From NCBI RefSeq assembly GCF_019320115.1, contig NC_089584.1:53503633-53567632 (forward strand): 64,000 bases of DNA. The letters are read 5' to 3'. The DNA is from Miscanthus floridulus (lineage: Eukaryota; Streptophyta; Magnoliopsida; Poales; Poaceae). A program made the position numbers and the translations under genes. Within the stretch, counting starts at the first letter, position 1; each line of letters begins with the position of its first letter. This document shows positions 1 through 10,464 of this stretch, one piece after another. The notes beneath the pieces are model-generated. The model had not been told where the DNA came from and made no database searches. It saw nothing but the letters and a program-made list of their open reading frames with translations.

Positions 1-1180
1 GTAGACGGGGATCCCAATCTTCCGTCAGGTTCAAGATAAACAACGATTTGTTCGGAGAGCAACACACCGATCCGGTTTCAGATCACAAAGACTCGAACCC
101 TACAACCTTAGCACCACGTCTCCTCTGGTTATCAACCATGTCATAATCCGGTTGACCTCGCCAAGAAGGCTAATCCCTACTGTGAATCGAAGAACACAAG
201 CAAGAACAAGATAAAAAGCAACTCAATTAAAGTGACAATTGTAGATGAATGATTAAGCACTCGAAGTTGGGGTCTTGTAAACCGATAACGGCAACTGTTC
301 AATGACAGATTGATCTAAAACAAAACTCAAAACCTAATGTAGGTGGTGGCTACTGATTATATAGCCTAAGGGACGTCCAAGGATCCCTCTTCACGTCCTA
401 AAGGTGTCCCAACACGTTACAAGGCCCAACGGCCCAAAAGACGACGACGCAGCGCCGTGACAGATTCTGGATGTCAACTTGTTTCGACGATTCCCATTGA
501 TTCTTATGGAATTTTGATGTGGGACCATTTCCATTGGTTTCCTTATGAAATTATCTTTCCATCCATATGTGGATAATCAAAAACGGAGTTCGGATGTGTC
601 CTGGGCGTCCGTTTTATTGCAGACTGGTCCTGACGGCCGAGGCAGACTCGAACTCGGATTGGACTAGGCCTCTGGCTTGGCTTGGACGTCCTTGCTGGCC
701 TCCTAAGGTGGTGGCCAAGGAGGAGGACGTCCAAGGCCATCTCTTAGGTGTTCTCCATCTTCTTGGGGCGTGCTCCAACTTAGGTCTGGGTCCCAAGGAT
801 GTCTAACAAGCCATGACGATAGTGTAGCTCCTGCCAAAAATAGCGATAGAATATATTGGTGATTTGGAGGCCTTGCTGACGTGATATTGAGATGGAACCA
901 GATCTATTTGAAATCTTATCAAACAAGCTTTCCATCAAGTGCTCATTGACCTCGATCGCACTCCGGATGGATGAGTTATGGCCTTCCCAATGAGGCACTG
1001 TCGGGCTGCCGATGAACCGAAAGTTCAACTTTGATGAACTTCCATTATGAAACACATTTGAACCTACAATCAAATAGTGACATGTACATGTGAAACCAAG
1101 TGAATTATAACCAAAGCCACTATACAAATGTAGGAACAAGCGCACCTTATAATCATTGTTCGTATCCGAAGGTGCCATGT
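1..1180 (-). repeat. LTR-like repeat family R1, copy A (window edge cuts it)
   Basis: Read on the minus strand, this matches three other places in the window: 23085-24150, 27093-27230 and 32650-33120 (all plus). Shared landmarks are a CTATATAATCAGTAGCCA-type promoter-like block, an AAGACCCCAACTT block (plus 264-276, reversed), CTTGTTCTTGCTTG, and a segment naming a TGGTTGATAACCAGAG-like stretch. The order of these blocks parallels the LTR of the chromovirus at 3400-4316, so I infer an LTR of a related gypsy family, possibly with its leader. No coding sequence is supported. The true ends are not visible because the copy runs off position 1. Confidence 0.6.
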
Positions 1181-1249
1181 CCTCATCAGTGATAGTTTGG
1201 AGATGGTGGTATATCGATCCCAGGATCGAAACCTGGCTCTAGACGGGAA

Positions 1250-1885
1250 TGGGGTGGAATGTGTGGGAATGGTGTTAAAACTTGACTATACTAATATATA
1301 CTTGATATGCTAATACATAGGAAACCCCAGCCTTATAGGTTCCTTTTGATTATATCCAACTTGCATCCAACTTACCCAAAGCATAGCTCATAAGGTGGGA
1401 GTGGCCAGTACAAATCGTACCGATAAATTTTGGCACACAGGTTCTGCTGAGGAGTATAGCTCTGAGGAGTTTGACGGTTGAGGGGTTCATTCCTATGCTC
1501 GAGTTTGGCGATCTTATCTTCAAGCTGTTCTGAATGAATGCTACTTTTGATTCCACCAATGCGGCGATGTAATAATTTATGTAATTCCACACTATTTGTA
1601 CTCTGATTTTATCGTTGTATGGATGTGGTATTCGACTAGAATTTGGGTAATATGATCTACAACGGTCTTATTACACTTCGACTTTGTGGATTTCCCTTCG
1701 TGGAAATCAGGTCGTTTCACTTGGGGAGGCTGTTCCTTCTCCTCCACGGGTGGCTCGGGTTCTTGCAGCTGCAAGTCCTTGAACTGATCGGCAATGAAGT
1801 CCAGGTTGCCAAAGGTGATCCTCCCGCCTGGCTGTATCTTCTTTGTGATGTTGTCGAAGTTGAAGATGATTCCCATCTGAAACAC
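1250..1885 (-). pseudogene. Start of gag of a minus-strand Ty3/gypsy element (fragment)
   Basis: A minus-strand reading frame of 97 codons (1592-1885) begins about 25 bp inside the primer-binding site of the adjacent LTR, where gag is expected. It starts MFQMGIIFNF, is rich in charged residues and contains a PPVEEKEQPPQ stretch. A further stretch to about 1250 reads in broken frames. Position and orientation argue for the 5' end of gag; the protein itself shows no domain I can name. Everything downstream of gag is missing, because R1 copy A follows directly. Confidence 0.5.
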
Positions 1886-1907
1886 AATACGAATCTATAC
1901 ATGAATG

Positions 1908-1928
1908 GCCCCTACCTGGTGCACCAAT
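1908..1928 (-). promoter_or_regulatory. Retroelement primer-binding site
   Basis: On the minus strand the LTR end CCGACA is followed at once by ATTGGTGCACCAGGTAGGGG. This resembles the TTGGCGCGCCAGGTAGGGG primer site seen in grass Tat-type gypsy elements, with a few changes. The position next to the LTR terminus supports the call. Confidence 0.6.
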
Positions 1929-2415
1929 TGTCGGATGATTTAGCTCCAGCAATGCCTAGCAACGTGATCGCATATATGGAATCAGATGGAAACACACGAG
2001 AAAGAAGGATTTATACTGGTTCAGGCCATGATGCACGTAAAACTCTAGTCCAGTGCTGTTGCTACTTTTCTTGTATTCGTATGCTCGATTACAGGGGTTA
2101 TTGCTCCTGGTATGTGGTAGATTGGAATGAGGCAATGAACGTCATGCCAATCATAGGGTCCCTACCCTCCTTTATATAGTCAGAGGGGGTAGGGTTACAA
2201 TGAGGGCGATGGGGTTAACAGATTGGATTCCTAGTTTGTTACAACAGGACTATTCTATCCTTCCGCATATACGATGGTGGTAGATATCCTCCATACGTCG
2301 TCATCTCCAAGTTGGTGGTTTCGTCTAGTCTTCGTGGGCTTCATCATTGGACGTCGTCCACTCGACGGGCCAGATATATGGTCAGCGAGGGTACCCTAGG
2401 CCCATATATCCGACA
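1929..2415 (-). repeat. Ty3/gypsy 5' LTR (minus strand, ~487 bp)
   Basis: The sequence is bounded by TGTCGGAT at 1929 and ATCCGACA ending at 2415, a terminal inverted repeat typical of LTR ends. A minus-strand TATA-like box (TATATAAAGGAGGG) lies at about 2166-2181. The primer-binding site abuts the 1929 end, so this is a 5' LTR on the minus strand. The opening (TGTCGGATATATGGGCC) resembles grass RIRE2/Retrosat2-like LTRs, which I recall as Tat-lineage. Only one LTR and the gag start survive in the window. Confidence 0.7.
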
Positions 2416-2926
2416 GCGTCGTTTTGTAATTTGGGCTCCACCATCTCATGTATTATCCTCATTCTTATTTTGCCTGCTCATTATCTCGATAAATCTCATT
2501 AGTCCTCTAATTGTATGGTTATTATCACCAAAACCCACAATTAGGGCTTGATTGCACTCACAATAAGTGCTTAAAAAGATAATTTGAGACATACTAAATG
2601 CCAAATTTAGATGGTTTGATGCCTTTGATTTTAATACATTAAACATAATTTTGGTAGTACAAGTAGTAAGCAGCCATTTATTACATTTGAAGAACAAATT
2701 TAGTTTGGTTCATTATTCATTTGTCTATTCTGGTTTTATATTTGTTAGTCAAACATAACTAATCTTAAAGGAGGTTTCATGAGATCAAATTTACTTTTCA
2801 TGGGAGGATTTATGTGACATCGATGCTATAACACGGTATATAGTACAATGAAACCTTGCTCTAACAAGATGTATTGAACAATGAAACTTTGCTCCACCAC
2901 TGGAGAATTATCTACTTGTGTATTCA
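2416..2926. other. No gene seen; AT-rich repeat-like DNA
   Basis: Short open frames here lack domain signal. The part near 2500-2560 reads on the minus strand like the TTTTGGTGATAAT tract common in grass copia LTRs, but too little is present to define an element. The part at 2765-2900 has GGTTTCATGAG and CAATGAAACCTTG blocks in opposite orientation, weakly MITE-like. Confidence 0.4.
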
Positions 2927-3050
2927 AGTTAAGTGTATGAAAACACATCTACTATAAGACCCATATGGCTCATGAGTCATGAGGCTCTCTATATAGTCAT
3001 CTCCATTTATTGGAGACTTTATCTATTCAGATCCCTAAGATTAGTAATAT
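2927..3050 (+). repeat. Left LTR of a short-LTR Ty1/copia element
   Basis: This ~124-bp stretch matches 20295-20419: both contain GTTAAGTGT, CATCTACTATAAG or a close variant, ATATAGTCATCTCCATTTATTG and GATCCCTA. The right copy starts with TG and ends with CA; the left copy has lost the initial TG. The two copies differ at many positions, so this is an old insertion. They delimit a copia element that has been hugely expanded by later insertion and duplication. Confidence 0.75.
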
Positions 3051-3399
3051 GGTACCAAAACTATGGGTTAGGGTTAGAGTTAAACTACTCTATTTCACCC
3101 ATGATCTATTCCCCCCATCTAGGATCCATCCTGTTCACGCACAGCCCGTCACCACTATAATCTATGAGATTGTGCTACTCTTGGTCCTGCTCACAGATAT
3201 GGTTTTATATGTATTATTTCTGTTGTTAATGGTCTATCCACTTATCATGAAGCCTCTAGCATTCTAGAACAGGAATTGGTTATGTCTAAAGAACTAGCTG
3301 CACTTGATCGTATAGGCACTTGGGATCTTGTTCTAGTACTGTGCATGCTCAGGGTCATGATTATTATGAGACATGTGGCCCTATTGCTCATATGCCTCT
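3051..3399 (+). pseudogene. Ty1/copia pol fragment, left part
   Basis: At 3270-3335 broken frames read EELAALDRIGTWDLV-like copia pol sequence, the conserved block just upstream of the reverse transcriptase. Gag, protease and integrase are absent, so the copia element was already deleted internally. At 3347-3394 there is an out-of-place copy of a downstream RT segment (see 11156-11203). The stretch ends in CCTCT (3395-3399), the target-site duplication of the gypsy insertion that follows. Confidence 0.65.
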
Positions 3400-4316
3400 T
3401 GATGAGGACATCCCTTCCATTGATACAACCACACCTACTGCACAACAAGGTCCGATGACAAGAGCTCGAGCACAACAACTTAATTATCAGGTAAAGTCAT
3501 TCCTCGCTGTTCATACAAACTCATCTCAGAATTGGATGCTACTAAATCATGGTGATGATTGTCTTATTCTTAGCAATGTTGGTCAAGACCCCATTGCCTC
3601 ATGTTTAGACCCCATGATGAGGATGGAGCAGCCGAACAAGTGGGAATCATCATTAATGGGGCGCTCAGCTCATCTCGAGACAGCAGGAAACACTCCATCA
3701 AAAGTACCATAACTCCTTGATACGAGATCCAATGAAGATGGTTTTTGACTTGTTGGAAAGAGTGCATCGTCCTCTTTCAGATGGGTCCAACCCCACTGTC
3801 AGAATCTACCAAAGCTGTGCGTAGCAAGCAAAAGGACGCACAGACCTATAGCTTGGGCCTGGGCCTTGTACTGACTACAACCCATTGAGGGACGCCCATA
3901 TTAGGGTTTCCCACTCCCCCTTGTGCGCTCCTCCTTATAAATAGAACCAGTAGCCATCAGAATGAGGGTGGGTTTTGTTTAGATGCAAGATAGCTGCTGC
4001 TTCTTCCTTGTAAACGTGTGTGTTGGCTAGACCACCCGATTTGCTTGTTTCAAGACCCCAACTTGTGATTCAGATTTAGCCTTTGGCTTAAATCCGTGAG
4101 TTATTTGCTTGTCATCTTGTTCTTGCTTGTTCTCGATTGCTTGCAGGTTCATGTTGTTCTTGGAACGGCAAGAACATCACAATCGGAGCCGGTGTACCTG
4201 TTGCTAAGGCGCAACAACCTTGTGGTCGTTGTAGTCGGACAGCCAACGTCGAATCCACCCCAAATCGAGTTTATCCACACTCACCAAAAGATTAGGAACA
4301 ACCCCTTGTCCCATCA
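3400..4316 (+). repeat. 5' LTR of chromovirus copy A
   Basis: Starts TGATGAGGACATCCC and ends CCTTGTCCCATCA, 917 bp. The same sequence occurs at 10143-11063 and 17960-18877, and its 3' third at 11807-12150. A TATA box (TATAAATA) lies at 3936-3943. The first ~300 bp correspond to the C-terminal end of the integrase frame in the 3' LTR copies. Confidence 0.9.
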
Positions 4317-4321
4317 TGTGG

Positions 4322-4338
4322 TGGTAATCAGAGCAAGG
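4322..4338 (+). promoter_or_regulatory. Primer-binding site (initiator Met tRNA type)
   Basis: TGGTAATCAGAGCAAGG lies 5 bp after the LTR end. It is the usual initiator-Met tRNA complement (TGGTATCAGAGC) with one extra A. The duplicate at 12156-12172 is identical, so the extra A predates the tandem duplication. Confidence 0.8.
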
Positions 4339-4878
4339 TTCTTTGGTGAGTGATTTACCGTTCATTACTTTACCTATAGTCCAGAAATATAAAAATAGGA
4401 TAGAACTGAAATTCCAAACACAAGTTTGAGCCTTGCTGATCTACTTAGTTCTTTGCTTGTTGAGTTTGTGGTTTACATCGTGGTGTCAAGTGCTGGTTCT
4501 TAGGTTCTAATCCTTTAGAGTTTTGAGTTCTTGTCACATTTCAGTCACCACACAATCCGCTGTTGCCTTTCCCCCCACTTCAGCCGCTGCAATCTCCACC
4601 AATACCACCACCACCACCACCAAAAGCACCGCTGCTCTCTCGACCTTTTTCGCTGAAACCCTCACCACCATCACCTTCAGCCATGCCTACACAAACACTA
4701 CCATATGCACCTGTCCTTTTGGTGCAAATCTGAGTACACTCAGTTTTGAAAATAAGAGAGTTCAAATTGCATATTTGTACTACTTGTTGCAATCCTTATC
4801 CCTAGTAAAAGAAAGTATATGCTACTTGCTGCATTCTTGTTATAATCATATTGCAAAAGTTCAGTTTGTGCTGCTTGT

Positions 4879-4976
4879 CGAAAAGAAAAGAAAAGAAAAG
4901 AAAGAAAAAGAAAACACAATAGAAAATAGAAAAGAAAAAGAAAGGAAAAGGAGGAAAGAAAGAAACAAAAAAAGAA
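4879..4976 (+). repeat. Purine-rich AAAAG/AAAGG tract in the gypsy leader
   Basis: Almost pure A and G (AAAAGAAAAGAAAAGAAAAG and variants) in the untranslated leader between primer site and gag. The duplicate at 12713-12810 has a different number of AAAAG units, as expected for a slippage-prone tract. The lysine-rich open frame across it is a by-product and not a gene. The rest of the 4339-5370 leader holds no gene I can support. Confidence 0.8.
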
Positions 4977-5370
4977 GGGTTAAGTTGATGCTATTTACTC
5001 TCATCATTTCCATTGTTTGCTACTGTCCGGTGACAACATTTGTGTCTAGGCTCGCGTCTCTAGCACGGGTTAGCCTAGGACCAGCATGGTACTATCTTTG
5101 AACACTTATTCAACTTGCATTGACTAATGTGGTTCTAGCTTGTACCTTGATTTTTAAGCCACCTACAGCTCCACAAATTATCTACAACATCACAGGGTTC
5201 TACTTGCTACTACTTGTGTTGTTCTTGCCATCGCCAACACCAACTGCATAGCAAGGTAAGGACATGTAAGAACTCAGTTGCACATGCTGAAGAGAATGAA
5301 AATTGTTGCCACCTAATTCAGTTAGTTGGTAGGACATATTTTCTTGTGATTCCCTTGCTGCATACTAACC

Positions 5371-6567
5371 ATGGCAGGAGAAGGTGAAAGGACCCCTCCA
5401 CAATCACCTTGATCGAAAGCCTTGCTACAACACTTTGAACGCAAAGTGAGGCTCCATGCTGAACACCTTGATGAGGACATTTGTGTCACAAATGAGTGCC
5501 TTGGTCAATTGGAGATGGCTCAGATTGAGACCAACACCAAGTTGGCTTCCTTGGAAGGCACTCTTGGTTCTGTTAATACATCTCTTGTAGGTGTCTTAGA
5601 GCGATTGGAGAGGATGGAACGGAATCGATGTGATGGTTTCGAACGACGCAAACACAATAACAACAACAACAATAGGGGCAGCGCTGCTGGTCATGATGAA
5701 GAAGAATATGTAGCGGATACTGAGCTTGATGACAAGGTGAATGGTCATCGACGCATCGAACAACATCGCCACCACCATGAGACAGGTCCTCGCCCACCAC
5801 AGGTAAGAGGTACGTGCCAATGACTCATTTAGCAAGATTAAATTCACCATACCTGCTTTTGATGGCAGGTATAATCCTGATATGTACCTTAGTTGGGAAT
5901 TAGCTGTTGATCAGAAATTTACTTGCCATGATTTCCCTTGAGGACAAACAGTGTTAGGGCTGCCACTAGTGAGTTTACTGACTTTGCCTCTGTTTGGTGG
6001 TCTGAATACCATCGTAAGAACCCAAATAACACACCAACTTGGGATGCTTTGAAACGGGTCATGCGGGCTAGATTTGTTCCTTCTTATTATGCCCGTGATC
6101 TTTTACATAAGTTGCAACAATTGAGGCAAGGATCCAAATCTATAGAAGAGTACTATCAAGAGCTACAAATGGGTATGCTTCGTTGTGGGCTAGAGGAAGA
6201 TGAGGATGGTGCCATAGCTAGATTTATGGGTGGGCTGAACCGGGAGATTCAGGACATTCTAGCTTACAAGGAATATAATTCTGTCAATCGTTTATTTCAC
6301 CTTGCTTGTAAAGCTGAACAAGAAGTGCAGGGACGACGAGCTAGCATGAGGGCTAACATTCCTGTAGGTCGTGCTAGCCCATGGACACCCTCCAATGCAG
6401 CTGCACCGTCAACACATGCTCCCACACAATCTTCCTCGACCATCAAGCCACGCTCCTCTACAACAAATTCTGTAACATGCCCAAGTGAACCAACTAGAGG
6501 AGCAACGGCTACATCTGCCAAGAGTTCATCCTCGGTGGTATCCACGGGGAGAACAAGGAATATTTAG
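5371..6567 (+). pseudogene. gag of chromovirus copy A (broken)
   Basis: The start codon at 5371 (ATGGCAGGAGAAGG) follows a ~1.05-kb leader. In frame it meets TGA at 5410-5412, where the duplicate has CGA; this is a C-to-T change. After the stop the frame reads LLQHFERKV and continues to a basic, Asn-rich stretch. Extra bases near 5935-5955 shift the frame. The frame 5938-6567 holds the retrotransposon gag core (FASVWWSEYH, PSYYARDLLHKLQQLRQGS, EEYYQELQMGMLRCG), then a Ser/Thr/Pro-rich tail. Gag would form the virus-like particle. The frame ends at a TAG just before the zinc knuckle, in both copies. Confidence 0.85.
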
Positions 6568-7150
6568 TGCCTACGCTGCAAAGGATATTGCCATGTATGC
6601 AAGGACTTCCCAAGCACACGTGTGATGGTTGTGCGAGTTGATGGTGGGTACTCCTCTGCTAGTGATTTTGATGAAGAAACATATGCTTTGCTTGCTGCTA
6701 ACAATGTAGAGGAAGGAGATGATTTCCAACAAGACGAAGCACACATTGGGGCTGAAGCTGCTGAGCACTATGAGAGCCTCGTGGTGCAGCGGGTGCTAAG
6801 TGCCCAAATGGAGAGGGCTGAACAAAATCAGCGCCACACTTTGTTTCAAACCAAGTGTGTGATCAAGGAACACTCTTGCCATGTGATCATAGATGGAGGA
6901 AGCTGCAACAACTTGGCAAGTGCTAAAATGGTGGAGAAGCTTTCATTGAGCACAAAACCACACCCGCAGCCTTACTACATTCAGTGGCTTAACAGCAGCG
7001 GCAAGGTGAAGGTAACATGATTGGTAAGGGTAGAGTTTGCCATTGGTTCTTATCATGATTCCATTGACTGTGATGTTGTGCCTATGCAATCATGCTCTAT
7101 GTTGTTAGGTAGACCCTAGCAGTTTGATAAAGATTCCTTACACTTTGGTA
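6568..7150 (+). pseudogene. Zinc knuckle and protease region, copy A
   Basis: Directly after the TAG comes CLRCKGYCHVCKDF. It keeps the first two Cys and the His of a CCHC knuckle, but the last Cys is Phe (Tyr in copy B). The protease follows, with IIDGGSCNNLAS as its active-site block (Asp-Gly-Gly, a known variant of Asp-Ser/Thr-Gly). A CSMLLGRP block at ~7095-7115 is the usual LLGRPW signature with Trp changed to a stop. A TGA at 7018-7020 breaks the frame between them, and it is present in both copies. Confidence 0.75.
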
Positions 7151-7159
7151 AAACAAATC

Positions 7160-8290
7160 AATACTCTTTTGTGCATAATGACAAGAAGATTATGTTGCAC
7201 CCCATGTCCCCTAAGGCTATTCTAAGAGATGAACTTGCTAGAGCTAGCAAACTTAAGAATCAGGCTATTGCTAGTGAAAATCAGATTGTCGCTAATGAAC
7301 TTGAGAAACATAAGAAGAAGTCTAGCAAATCTGTTCATCATAATAAAAATGAGATCAAGCTGAAAGGCTCTTGTTACTTTGCCACCAAATCTGATTTGGA
7401 TGAGATTGATACTTGCACTACTATATGCTATGCTTTGGTTTGCAAAGAAACTTTGTTTTCACTTGAGGATACTCCTATTTCTTTGCCTCCTGCTGTCACT
7501 AACCTTTTGCAGGAGTACGCCGATGTTTTCCCAAAGGAGGTACCACCGGGACTGCCACCAATTCGGGGAATTGAGCACTAGATTGACCTCATTCCTAGGG
7601 CCTCCTTGCCAAATCGTGCTCCTTATAGGACCAACCTGAAGGAAACTAAAGAGATACAGTGCCAAGTGCAAGAATTGCTTGACAAAGGTTATGTGCGTGA
7701 GTCTCTTAGCCCTTGCGCTGTTCCCATACTTTTAGTTCCTAAGAAAGATGGATCCTGGCGCATGTGTGTGGATTGTAGAGCAATTAATAATATCACAATT
7801 AGATATCATCATCCAATTCCTAGACTAGATGATATGCTTGATGAATTGAGTGGCTCAATTGTGTTCTCTAAAATTGATTTGCGTAGTGGTTACCACCAGA
7901 TTCGCATGAAGTTAGGATATGAATGGGAAACAACATTTAAAACCAAGTTTGGTCTATATGAGTGGTTAGTCATGCCTTTTGGCCTCACTAATGCACCCAA
8001 CACTTTCATGAGATTAATGAATGAAGTTTTACGTGCTTTCATTGGTAGATTTGTGGTGGTATACTTTGATGACATTCTGATATATAGCAAAACTTTGGAG
8101 AAACATCTTGATCATTTACGTGCTGTTTTTGATGCTTTACGTAATGCTCAATTATTTGGTAATCTTGAGAAGTGCACGTTTTGCACAGATCGAGTCTCTT
8201 TCCTTGGCTATGTTGTGAACCCGTAGGGTATTGAAGTTGATCAAGCTAAGGTCGAGGCAATTAATAGCTTGGCTAGTTCCCACTATGATC
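7160..8290 (+). pseudogene. Reverse transcriptase, copy A (broken)
   Basis: A connecting segment (7171-7581) leads into PPGLPPIRGIEH, then TAG where related elements have Gln; both copies share it. The RT frame runs 7606-8226 with [49 protein letters not shown] and the catalytic YFDDILIYS. It ends at TAG 8224-8226, also shared with copy B. The catalytic Asp pair is intact, but shared and private stops rule out a functional polyprotein. Confidence 0.9.
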
Positions 8291-8870
8291 ACACAAATAA
8301 GAAGTTTTCTAGGACTTGCTGGGTTCTATCGCCGCTTTGTGAGGGACTTTAGCACCATTGCAGCCCCTGCTACATGAGCTCACCAAGAAGGGTGTGGCAT
8401 TCACTTGGGCTGTAGCACACATGAATGCATTCGACACGCTAAAAGATAAGTTAACACACGCACCTTTACTCCAACTTCTTGATTTCAACAAAACCTTTGA
8501 GCTTGAATGTGATGCTAGTGGAATTGGGTTGGGTGGTGTGCTATTACAAGAGGGAAAACCTATGTCGTATTTCAGGTGAAAAGTTGAGTGGCCCTAGTTT
8601 GAACTATTCTACTTATGATAAGGAATTGCTTGCTCTAGTTCGGACTTTGGAAACATGGCAGCATTATTTATGGCCCAAAGAGTTTGTCATACATTCTGAT
8701 CATGAATCTTTGAAACACATCCTATAGTCAAGCAAAACTGAACCATAGACATGCCAAGTGGGTTGAATTCATGGAGTCCTTTCCTTATGTCATCAAACAC
8801 AAAAAGGGGAAGGGAAATATAATTGCTGATGCTTTGTCTAGACGTTACACCATGCTTTCACAACTTGACT
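8291..8870 (+). pseudogene. RNase H, copy A (several 1-bp insertions)
   Basis: Blocks [70 protein letters not shown] and IADALSRRY mark the RNase H domain with its acidic residues. The frame changes repeatedly. Compared with copy B there are extra bases at about 8272, 8365, 8575 and 8722, each a single-base insertion. The protein segment is otherwise well preserved. Confidence 0.85.
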
Positions 8871-10464
8871 TTAAAATCTTTGGTTTGGAAACTATTAAGG
8901 AACAATATGCACATGACAATGATTTCAAAGATGTATTGCTTGAATTAGCCAAGAGGGGAAAACATGGAACAGATTCGTCCTCACCGACGGGTTTGTCTTT
9001 AGAGCTAACAAGCTATGCATTCCTGCTAGCTCTATGCGTTTGTTATTGTTGCAGGAAGCGCATGGAGGAGGACTCATGGGACATTTTGGTGTGAGAAAGA
9101 CAGAGGACATCCTTTCTGGTCATTTCTTTTGGCCCAAGATGAGGAGAGACAGTGGAGAGGTTCGTTGCTCGCTGCACAACATGCTAGAAAGCTAAGTCAC
9201 GTCCTTAATCCTCATGGTTTATACATGCCTCTTCCTGTTCCAAGTGCACCGTGGGAAGATAGTTTCAATGGACTTTGTTTTAGGACTGCCTAGAACAAAG
9301 AAGGGGAGGGATAGTGTGTTTGTTGTTGTGGACATATTTTCTAAAATGGCACATTTCATACCATGTCATAAGAGCGATGATGCTACACATATTGCTGATT
9401 TGTTCTTTCGTGAGATTATTCGATTGCACGGTGTGCCTAACACCATTGTTTCTGATCGGGATGCAAAATTTCTTAGTCATTTTTGGAGAACTTTGTGGGC
9501 TAAGCTAGGGACTAGGCTTTTATTTTCCACTACTTGTCATCCCCAAACTGATAGACAAATTGAGGTTATCAATAGAACCTTATCTACATTGCTTAGGGCT
9601 GTTTTGAAAAAGAACATAAAAATGTGGGAAGAGTGCTTGCCTCATGTTGAGTTTGCTTATAATCGTTCACAACATTCTACCACTAAGAAAGCCCTTTTGA
9701 GATTGTTTATGGGTTTGTGCCACGTGCTCCTATTGATTTGTTACCTCTTCCGACCTCGGAGCGAGTGAACTTTGATGCTAAACAACGTGCTGAACTGATC
9801 TTAAAATTGCATGAAACCACTAAAGAGAAAATAGAGTGCATGAATGCAAAGTATAAACTAGTTGGTAGCAAAGGGAAGAAACATGTCATTTTTGAACCAG
9901 GTGATCTAGTTTGGCTCCATTTGAGAAAAGATAGGTTCCCTAATTTGCGAAAGTCTAAGTTGCTGCCTAGAGCCGATGGTCCTTTTAAAGTGTTAGAAAG
10001 GATTAATGATAATGCATACAAACTTGAGCTACCTACAACTTTTGGGGTTAGCCCCACATTTAACATTGCAGATTTGAAGCCATATTTAGGAGAAGAGGAT
10101 GAACTAGAGTCGAGGACTGACTCAAATGCAAGAAGGGGAGGATGATGAGGACATCCCTTCCATTGATACAACCACACCTACTGCACAACAAGGTCTGATG
10201 ACAAGAGCTCGAGCACGACAACTTAATTATCAGGTAAAGTCGTTCCTCGCTGTTCATACAAACTCGTCTCAGAATTGGATGATACTAAATCATGGTGATG
10301 ATTGTCTTATTCTTAGGAATGTTGGTCAAGACCCCATTGCCTCATGTTTAGACCCCATGATGAGGATGGAGCAGCCGAACAAGTGGGAATCATCATTAAT
10401 GGGGCGCTCAGCTCATCTCGAGACAAGCAGGAAACACTCCATCAAAAGTACCATAACTCCTTGA
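8871..10464 (+). pseudogene. Integrase, copy A, continuing into the 3' LTR
   Basis: A zinc-binding HHCC region is recognisable but shifted in frame near 9050-9190. The DDE core is at 9214-9768: MDFVLGLP with first Asp, IVSDRDAKF with second Asp, and [15 protein letters not shown] with the Glu. The C-terminal segment (9717-10145) contains FEPGDLVWLHLRKDRFP, the usual gypsy GPF/GPY region (ADGPFKVLERINDNAYKLELP) and FNIADLKPYL. The frame then crosses the polypurine tract into the LTR and ends at about 10464. A frame break near 9690 and an extra base at about 10123 disrupt it. Integrase that ends inside the LTR is a known feature of CRM chromoviruses. Confidence 0.85.
10131..10142 (+). promoter_or_regulatory. 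Polypurine tract
   Basis: AGAAGGGGAGGA lies immediately before the 3' LTR start TGATGAGG. It primes plus-strand DNA synthesis, and its abutment to TG fixes the LTR boundary. Confidence 0.9.

Noticed and set aside
1190..1250. GAAACCTGGCTCT resembling a minus-strand initiator-Met primer site
   Set aside because: It is not next to any LTR end in the right orientation, and only part of the match is present.
3797..4316. LTR start at TGTCAGAATCTACC (3797)
   Set aside because: The similarity extends left to TGATGAGG at 3400, which abuts the polypurine tract in the 3' copies and the CCTCT duplication at the insertion edges, so 3400 is the true start.
4841..5101. Lysine-rich open frames across the AAAAG tract (also 12685-12933)
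   Set aside because: They lie in the untranslated gypsy leader, are produced by a purine microsatellite, and differ between the two duplicated units.
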